Shown in pieces: positions 58,633 to 64,000 of a DNA stretch of 64,000 bases (within the stretch, counting starts at the first letter, position 1; every line of letters starts with the position of its first letter). Origin of the DNA: Jannaschia faecimaris. GTDB lineage: Bacteria; Pseudomonadota; Alphaproteobacteria; Rhodobacterales; Rhodobacteraceae. Position numbers and translations under genes: made by a program. Where the stretch lies: assembly GCF_900107415.1 (NCBI RefSeq), contig NZ_FNPX01000001.1:372001-436000 (forward strand). Direction: 5' to 3'. The notes under the pieces were generated by a model. It did no database searches. It was not told where the DNA came from and saw nothing but the letters and a program-made list of their open reading frames with translations.

Positions 58633-58668
58633 GTTTGCGCCGGCGGCGGCGGGGGGCGATCGTTGGGC

Positions 58669-59652
58669 ATGACAAACCAGCGTATCCTTCTGGCCGGGGT
58701 GACTGGCACCATCGGGCGCGCCGTGGCGCATGACCTTGCGCGCGGGGGGCACGATGTGACCTGCCTTGTCCGACCGGGCAGCCAGACTGCCGACCTGCCC
58801 GCGGGCGTCACGGTGCACGCGGGTGAGCCGGGGACGGTGCCCGGGCTGAACTTCGACGCTGTCGTATCCTGCATCGCCTCGCGCAGCGGCGTGGCGGAAG
58901 ATGCCTGGGCCGTGGATCACCGCGCAAACGGCGCGCTTCTGTCTGCGGCAAAGGCATCGGGAGCGGGGCGGTTCGTGCTTGTATCGGCGATTTGCCTACA
59001 GAAGCCGGAACTGGCGTTTCAACATGCCAAGTTGGCGTTCGAGGGGGAGTTGAGGGCCAGCGGGTTGGATTGGACAATCGTGCGGCCGACGGCATTCTTC
59101 AAATCCCTTTCGGGACAGGTGGCGCGCGTGCAGGCGGGCAAGCCCTTCCTGGTGTTCGGGGATGGAGCGGCGACCGCTTGCAAACCGATCAGCGATCGAG
59201 ATTTGGCGGCTTTCGTCGGCGATGCTCTGTTCGATCCGGCGGCGCGGAACACCGTATTGCCTGTCGGTGGGCCGGGGCCCGCGATCACGCCTGCGGATCA
59301 GGCCCTGCTTTTGGCGGATCTTCTGAGGCGGCCCGTCCCGATCAGGCGGGTTCCGCCCTGGTTCATGGATCGGATCGTCGGGGCCCTGACACTTGCGGCG
59401 AAGATCTTGCCGTCGCTGGGGGCCAAGGCGGAACTGGCGCGAATCGGGCGGTATTATTCGCGCGAATCTATGCTGCTGCTGGACCAAAAGACTGGCGAAT
59501 ACGATGCACAGGCAACGCCGGAATATGGTGCAGACACGCTGCGCGAGCATTACGCGGCCCTGATTTCGGGCGAGGTCGCCCACGATGCGGGCAGTCAGCA
59601 AGTTTTCAAGCCAGCCAAGGCCGGAACCGGCGGGAGTAGCCACGCCCCTTGA
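58669..59652 (+). CDS. bciA: Divinyl chlorophyllide a 8-vinyl-reductase (BciA type)
   Basis: The 327-residue NAD(P)-binding protein has ILLAGVTGTIGRAVAHDLARGGHDVTCLVRPGS at the nucleotide site, then FDAVVSCIASRSGVAEDAWAVDHRANGALLSAAKASG, LVSAICLQKPELAFQHAKLAFEGELRASGLDWTIVRPTAFFKSLSGQVARVQAGKPFLVFGDG and ACKPISDRDLAAFVGD, all matching BciA. The enzyme reduces the 8-vinyl group in bacteriochlorophyll synthesis. The ATG at 58669 was chosen over a TTG two codons upstream. No other photosynthesis gene is in the window; the neighbours are ABC transporter components. Confidence 0.85.
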   Translation: MTNQRILLAGVTGTIGRAVAHDLARGGHDVTCLVRPGSQTADLPAGVTVHAGEPGTVPGLNFDAVVSCIASRSGVAEDAWAVDHRANGALLSAAKASGAGRFVLVSAICLQKPELAFQHAKLAFEGELRASGLDWTIVRPTAFFKSLSGQVARVQAGKPFLVFGDGAATACKPISDRDLAAFVGDALFDPAARNTVLPVGGPGPAITPADQALLLADLLRRPVPIRRVPPWFMDRIVGALTLAAKILPSLGAKAELARIGRYYSRESMLLLDQKTGEYDAQATPEYGADTLREHYAALISGEVAHDAGSQQVFKPAKAGTGGSSHAP

Positions 59653-59706
59653 CCCCGTGGGTGCCTGCGTCATTCTGCCCGACGCAACCACTCCGGGGAG
59701 AAACCG

Positions 59707-61257
59707 ATGAGACCATTACTGACTGCTGCTATTCTGATGGCGGCGCTGCCGGCCGCCGCGAAAGAGCTGCGCTACGCGACGACGTCCGACCCCAACACGC
59801 TGGACCCGAACGCCGGCAACTCCGCCCCCGTCTTCAGCCTGTTGAACAACGTCTACGAAGGGCTGGTCCGTCGCGGCCGGGACATGTCTCTGGAGCCCGC
59901 GCTGGCCACCGGTTGGGAGCCGATTGGCGCGGGCGAAGGTTGGCGTTTCACCCTGCGCGAAGGCGTGAAATTCCATGGAGGCGAGGACTTTAGCGCCGAA
60001 GACGTCCTGTTCAGTTATGAGCGCGCGTCCTCGGCGGAGTCCGACACGTCAAGCTGGTTCGCGGGTGTCGAGAAGGTCGAGATCGTAGATGAGACGACAG
60101 TCGATTTCTACACTGCCGCGCCGAATCCGATCTTCCCGGACAGCATTGCAAACTGGATGATGATGGACAGCGGCTGGGCCGAAGCGAACGACGCGACCCG
60201 CCCGAATATCGAGCAGGGCAACTTCGCCACGCTGAATACCAACGGCACCGGACCCTACATGGTCACAGAGCGCCAGCCGGGCCTGAAGACCGTTCTGACG
60301 GCTTTTGACGGCTGGTGGGACGATGATCGCGGAAACGTGACCTCGGTGACCTACACCCCGGTCCAGAACTCCGCGACCGCCGTGGCCGCGCTTCTGTCCG
60401 GCGAATTGGACCTGATCGAGCCGGTACCGTTGCAGGACGCCGACCGCGTGGAACAGGCCGAGGGTGTCGACGTGATCCGCGGGATCGAGGCGCGCGTCAT
60501 CATGCTGGGGTTCCCGCATGATGCCGACAGCCTGATCGCCGGCGGCGAAGGCAATCCGTTCGCCGACCCCAAGGTCCGTCAGGCGGTGGCCAAGGCCATC
60601 AACATCCCGGCGATCCTTCAAACCGTGATGCGCGGATCGGCCGAACAGGCGACGCAGCTTATCGGACCAGGCCTGCGCGGCTATTCCGATGCAGTCGAGC
60701 CGAAAGCCTATGACCCCGAAGCGGCCAAGGCGCTGCTAGCCGAGGCCGGCTACCCCGACGGGTTCCGGTTCTCGCTGAAGTGCCCGAACGATCGGTACCT
60801 GAACGACGAGGCGGTCTGCACTGCGATCAACACGATGCTCGCCCAAGTCGGGCTTGAACCGCTGTTCGAGACGATGCCGGTTGCCAACTACTGGCCCACC
60901 CTGCGGGCCGACGACCACGACATGTACCTGCTGGGATGGTCGCCGGGCACCTTCGACGCGGAGCATCCGATCCGGTTCCTCCTGGCGACTCCCAATGACG
61001 AGAAGAAGCTGGGATCCTGGAACTTCGGTGGATATTCGAACGCACGTGTCGACGCGTTGTTGCCGATGATTCAGGGCGAGATCGACGAGGCCAAGCGTCA
61101 GGCGATGATTGATGAACTGGTGCAGATCACGTCGGATGAGGTGGCCTATGTGCCGCTCTATATCCAGCCTCTGGTCTGGGGTGTGAAGGCGGGAACGGAA
61201 GTCGTTCAGCGGCCTGACAACTTCCTGATCCTGCGCTGGATCGAAATGCCTGCATGA
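59707..61257 (+). CDS. Family-5 ABC transporter solute-binding protein
   Basis: The 516-residue protein begins with a signal peptide (MRPLLTAAILMAALPAAA), then LRYATTSDPNTLDPNAGNSAPVFSLLNNVYEGLVRRG, WRFTLREGVKFHGGEDFSAEDVLFSYERA, GTGPYMVTERQPGLKTVL and KVRQAVAKAINIPAI, the SBP_bac_5 pattern. About 2 kb downstream a DppB-type permease gene begins on the same strand, but MATE and glyoxalase-like genes lie between on the other strand. Substrate unknown. It shares layout and several blocks with the protein at 55760, so the two are probably paralogues. Confidence 0.88.
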   Translation: MRPLLTAAILMAALPAAAKELRYATTSDPNTLDPNAGNSAPVFSLLNNVYEGLVRRGRDMSLEPALATGWEPIGAGEGWRFTLREGVKFHGGEDFSAEDVLFSYERASSAESDTSSWFAGVEKVEIVDETTVDFYTAAPNPIFPDSIANWMMMDSGWAEANDATRPNIEQGNFATLNTNGTGPYMVTERQPGLKTVLTAFDGWWDDDRGNVTSVTYTPVQNSATAVAALLSGELDLIEPVPLQDADRVEQAEGVDVIRGIEARVIMLGFPHDADSLIAGGEGNPFADPKVRQAVAKAINIPAILQTVMRGSAEQATQLIGPGLRGYSDAVEPKAYDPEAAKALLAEAGYPDGFRFSLKCPNDRYLNDEAVCTAINTMLAQVGLEPLFETMPVANYWPTLRADDHDMYLLGWSPGTFDAEHPIRFLLATPNDEKKLGSWNFGGYSNARVDALLPMIQGEIDEAKRQAMIDELVQITSDEVAYVPLYIQPLVWGVKAGTEVVQRPDNFLILRWIEMPA

Positions 61258-61260
61258 TCG

Positions 61261-61291
61261 AAAACCCGGGGGCGCGGGACCGCGCCCCCGG
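61261..61291 (-). terminator. Terminator for the MATE/glyoxalase operon (minus strand)
   Basis: CCGGGGGCGCGG-GA-CCGCGCCCCCGG forms a 12-bp GC stem. Read on the minus strand it is followed by GTTTT. It lies between convergent genes, so it may also help stop the plus-strand binding protein transcript. Confidence 0.8.
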
Positions 61292-61294
61292 ACT

Positions 61295-61696
61295 TCAGAG
61301 GTCGATGAGAAGATGCGGTGTCCCATCGGACGTCTTCTCGGCGCTTGTACCCTTCGGTCCGACCGTCCCGGTGACGCGGTGACGCAAGGATGAAAAGCTT
61401 TCGAACTGTACGGCGTCCACGGGTTTATCCAGAACCAGACACAGTCGGGTCCACCCGGGGCGAACCGTTCGTGCTTCCAACACCTTTGCGGTGAACGGCT
61501 GTCCCAGGTAGCGCCCGGTGACGCGATCAGGCACCGTCCATCCATCTGTCAGCGTCGCCGACATCGCGTTCCAGTCACGATGCCCCGCGTCGCGGGCCAC
61601 CCGGTCCAGCGCCGCACCTTGGGACAGACGTTCACCCATCTTCGCCGCGATGTCCCGCATGGCCCGGGCGCGTGCCTTGGCCTCGCCGCGGGTCAT
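61295..61696 (-). CDS. Small protein with glyoxalase-superfamily-type N-terminal segment
   Basis: The 133-residue protein starts at ATG 61694-61696, overlapping the MATE stop by 4 bp. Its N-terminus, TRGEAKARARAMRDIAAKMGERLSQGAALDRVARDAGHRDWNAMSA, matches a helical domain (EAKxxAxxLRxxLA...sHsxaLelvAxxxGxrDWNal) found in glyoxalase-superfamily-labelled proteins. The rest (VPDRVTGRYLGQPFTAKVLEARTVRPGWTRLCLVLDKPVDAVQFESFSSLRHRV) is beta-rich. No metal-binding set is evident, so enzymatic function is uncertain. It is co-transcribed with the exporter. Confidence 0.75.
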   Translation of the reverse strand: MTRGEAKARARAMRDIAAKMGERLSQGAALDRVARDAGHRDWNAMSATLTDGWTVPDRVTGRYLGQPFTAKVLEARTVRPGWTRLCLVLDKPVDAVQFESFSSLRHRVTGTVGPKGTSAEKTSDGTPHLLIDL

Positions 61697-63051
61697 GTTC
61701 GGCCCGCTGCGAACAGGCCCCAACCGAACCCCCGCCGCGCCGTATGTGCCAATACTGCGAATGCCAGACAGGCAAGAAGTAACTCTGACGCTGGTCCCGC
61801 AAGCCAGATGCCCGGCTCGCCCAAATGCGCCGCCAGAAGGAACGTCAGCGGGAGTGCGAAAAGATAGGGCTTCGTCAGCGACAGTAACGCCGCCCGCGTT
61901 GCATCGCCGATGGCCTGGAAATAGGCGGACAGCATCATCAAGGGCCCGGCCAGCACGAGAAGCGCGACGATCATCGGCAGGATGCGCGCGACCTCGGCCA
62001 CCACGACCGGGTCCCCGACGAAAACGGCTCCGATCGGACCGGCAAACAGCGTCATGCCCGCCTGCATCGCGGCACCGTAGATCAGTGCTGCGTAGAGCGC
62101 GATGCGAAGGCTGGTATCCGATCGGGACCAAGACCCCGCACCGTAATTATTGCCGACGATCGACTGCATCGCATGGCTCAGCCCCAGCATCGGCAAATAG
62201 GTAAAGGTCAGCACGCGCGTGACGATTCCGAAGGCACTGATGGTGTCGCCATACCCCGGTGCCCCGACCCATTGCAGCGCCAAGACGTTTGCTCCGGATC
62301 CCAGGGCGATGCCTACGAAGGTCAGGCTTTGCGGTGCGCCGAGGGCCAGGATCCGGGGCCAATTGTCTGTTCCGAACGCGGGTCGCAGGATCGTGGTGCG
62401 ATAGCGGAGGGTCAGAATGATGCCCAGGCCCAGAAGCTGCGCCGCCGATGTTCCCAGTGCCGAGCCGGCCACACCGAGGTCGAGCCAAGCGATCAGCACC
62501 CAGTTGAACGCGATGTTGGCCAGTGAGACCAATAGGCTCATCGTAGCCATGAACCCGACCCGCCCTTCCGAGCGCAGCGCGTCGGAATTGACGGCGAGCA
62601 CGAATATCAACGGTGAGGAGAGCACCGTGATCCGCAGGTAGATCATGCCGAGGTCGGCAAGCACCGCCTCGCCACCTGCGACAACGAGCGCTACACTGTG
62701 TCCGCCCAGCATAAAAAGCGCAATCAGCGCGATGCCGCAGACCGCCGCCAGTCCATGGGCACCGGCAAACACCGCCCGCGCGCCGTCCTGGTCTCCGGCC
62801 CCCAGCCGTCGCGCCAGCAGGGAATTCATTCCCGAGGATACCAGCGTCGCCAGTGCCACGATCAGCATGTAGGCCGGGAACATAAGCGTCACGGCGGCCA
62901 GCGCCTCGGGCCCGACATAACGCCCGAGGAACAGCGCATCGGCCACGGCGAGCAGCCCGTTCATTCCCATAACGAAGATGATGGGCAGCGCCGTGCGCAG
63001 ATAGAGACCGGGCAACGGCCCGTGCAAATAGGGATTTCGGTCGGCAGACAT
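61693..63051 (-). CDS. MATE-family efflux protein
   Basis: The 452-residue membrane protein has about 12 helices in two similar halves. MATE features include PIIFVMGMNGLLAVADALFLGRYVGPEALAAVTLMFPAYMLIVAL near the start, NSLLARRLGAGD, and in the second half GLSHAMQSIVGNNYGAG. It would export drugs or metabolites with sodium or protons. An AAGGAG site seven bases upstream of ATG 63049-63051 fixes the start; the longer frame has none. Its stop overlaps the glyoxalase-like gene. Confidence 0.9.
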   Translation of the reverse strand: MSADRNPYLHGPLPGLYLRTALPIIFVMGMNGLLAVADALFLGRYVGPEALAAVTLMFPAYMLIVALATLVSSGMNSLLARRLGAGDQDGARAVFAGAHGLAAVCGIALIALFMLGGHSVALVVAGGEAVLADLGMIYLRITVLSSPLIFVLAVNSDALRSEGRVGFMATMSLLVSLANIAFNWVLIAWLDLGVAGSALGTSAAQLLGLGIILTLRYRTTILRPAFGTDNWPRILALGAPQSLTFVGIALGSGANVLALQWVGAPGYGDTISAFGIVTRVLTFTYLPMLGLSHAMQSIVGNNYGAGSWSRSDTSLRIALYAALIYGAAMQAGMTLFAGPIGAVFVGDPVVVAEVARILPMIVALLVLAGPLMMLSAYFQAIGDATRAALLSLTKPYLFALPLTFLLAAHLGEPGIWLAGPASELLLACLAFAVLAHTARRGFGWGLFAAGRT

Positions 63052-63334
63052 GGGCCAACTCCTTCGATTTACGTCGCGCAGTTTCGATGGGGTCCGCATT
63101 GCCATCCGGCGACTGAAGAGGGAGTCGCAAGTATCATCCGATGGGACTTCACCCTGGATCTTGCGGTCTGCGGAAGGCGGGCGCCCGGTGCCATGGGCGG
63201 CGGGCTAAACCAATCGGTTCATTTCGTCAACTGTGCGTCCGCAGGCCGATGAATGTCGCGGCATTCTGTGCACAGGCCCGTTTATCAGGCGATCTCTCTC
63301 TTGACCCCGACCCGCCAAGGCGGGACACCGAGGG

Positions 63335-64000
63335 ATGCTCGCTTACATCATCCGCCGCATCTTTCAGTCCATCATCGTCCTTCTGGCCGTGGGACTGGTT
63401 GCGTTTTCCATGTTTCGCTTCGTCGGGGATCCGATCGAGAACCTTTTGGGGCAGGAACGCACCGTTCAAGACGTCGAACGCCTGCGCGAGGCGCTGGGCC
63501 TGAACGACCCTTTCCCGGTGCAATATGCCAAGTTCCTTGGCCGCGCGGTGACGGGCGATTTCGGTATCAGCTACCGGCAGTCGCGCCCCGTTTCCGAGAT
63601 TATCGTCGAACGCGCCCCGGCCACGCTGGAACTGGCCTTCGTATCCGGGTTCCTGGCTCTGACGGTCGGGATCGGGCTGGGTGTATTCACCGCGATCCGG
63701 CGGGACGGGTGGGCGGCGAACGCGATCATGTCACTGTCCCTGATCGGGGTGAGTTTGCCGACCTTCCTGATCGGCATCCTGCTGATCTACCTGTTCGGGG
63801 TGCAGTTGCGATGGTTGCCGACCTTTGGGCGGGGTGATGTTGTCGACCTCGGCTGGTGGACGACAGGCTTTCTGACCACAAGTGGATTGAAATCCCTGAT
63901 CCTGCCGTCGATTACGCTGGGCCTGTTCCAGATGACGTTGATCATGCGGCTGGTACGATCAGAGATGCTGGAGGTGCTGCGGCAGGATTACATCCGCTTT
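63335..64000 (+). CDS. ABC transporter permease, DppB type (runs off window)
   Basis: From ATG 63335, after GAGGG, 222 codons stay open to the window edge. The start MLAYIIRRIFQSIIVLLAVGLVAFSMFRFVGDPIENLLG and DFGISYRQSRPVSEIIVERAPATLELAFVSGFLALTVGIGLGVFTAIRR are typical of the first permease of dipeptide, oligopeptide or opine importers. FQMTLIMRLVRSEMLEVLRQDYIRF is the start of the EAA loop. It could work with the binding proteins at 55760 or 59707. The rest of the operon is outside the window. Confidence 0.9.
   Translation, partial: MLAYIIRRIFQSIIVLLAVGLVAFSMFRFVGDPIENLLGQERTVQDVERLREALGLNDPFPVQYAKFLGRAVTGDFGISYRQSRPVSEIIVERAPATLELAFVSGFLALTVGIGLGVFTAIRRDGWAANAIMSLSLIGVSLPTFLIGILLIYLFGVQLRWLPTFGRGDVVDLGWWTTGFLTTSGLKSLILPSITLGLFQMTLIMRLVRSEMLEVLRQDYIRF

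Noticed and set aside
1-64000. CRISPR arrays, tRNA and rRNA genes, phage integrase or attachment sites
   Set aside because: No regularly spaced repeats, no tRNA T-loop or acceptor patterns, and no integrase were seen on either strand by eye.

Overview
The window looks like a chromosomal segment of a marine Roseobacter-group alphaproteobacterium (Rhodobacteraceae). The support is inference from gene content: high GC with a codon style typical of the group, a formate dehydrogenase cluster with DUF3305/DUF3306 partners, a choXWV-betICBA choline cluster, a malonate TRAP operon (matPQMAB), a TupABC tungstate importer, and a BciA-like divinyl chlorophyllide reductase that suggests aerobic anoxygenic phototrophy. 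No rRNA, tRNA or CRISPR was seen.

Layout. (1) 1-5928, minus strand: a formate dehydrogenase operon (DUF3305, DUF3306, TorD chaperone, small Tat-signal protein, alpha, beta, partial gamma subunit). (2) 6053-10380, plus strand, divergent: a tightly overlapped cassette with a poly-ferredoxin, a small DUF6494-like protein, an Mrp/NBP35 ATPase, a biotin/lipoate-ligase-like protein and a DUF6505-like protein, probably serving Fe-S or cofactor maturation of the dehydrogenase. (3) 10436-12720, minus: tungstate ABC transporter, which may feed the dehydrogenase. (4) 12790-16580: a glycosyltransferase, a sugar-acid oxidoreductase with a lactonase-like amidohydrolase, and a pair of Lin0512 proteins. (5) 16684-39231: a pseudaminic acid locus. 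pseB and pseC point right; pseF, a pseG-pseH fusion and pseI point left. The two halves are separated by about 17 kb of lower-GC DNA with insertion sequence debris and a surface-glycan gene set (methyltransferases, WbqC-like, NeuD-like, GtrA, DPM1/GtrB-like glycosyltransferase, beta-propeller glycosidase-like protein, RffA-like aminotransferase, a large polytopic membrane protein). A third gene after pseC survives only as a 27-codon stub cut by an IS481 element. (6) 39374-48094: choline import (choXWV, with a GFA-family gene inserted) and conversion of choline-O-sulfate and choline to glycine betaine (betICBA). (7) 48153-55526: a secreted HExxH protein, then a MatR-type regulator and the malonate uptake and activation operon. 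(8) 55760-64000: two family-5 ABC solute-binding proteins, a decayed LysR gene, bciA, a MATE exporter with a glyoxalase-like partner, and the start of a DppB-type permease.

How the parts work together. The left block forms a formate oxidation module with its own chaperones, metal supply and a cluster-assembly-like cassette. The middle block makes CMP-pseudaminic acid (all six activities B, C, H, G, I, F are present) and decorates a surface glycan, but has been rearranged by mobile elements. The right block is nutrient scavenging: choline and choline sulfate, malonate, and peptides or other family-5 substrates. The most unusual signals are the split pse locus, a roughly 40-bp palindromic module found in two unrelated transposase genes, an in-frame IS481-IS3 chimeric ORF, and IS481 copies sitting in CTAG sites that coincide with stop codons.
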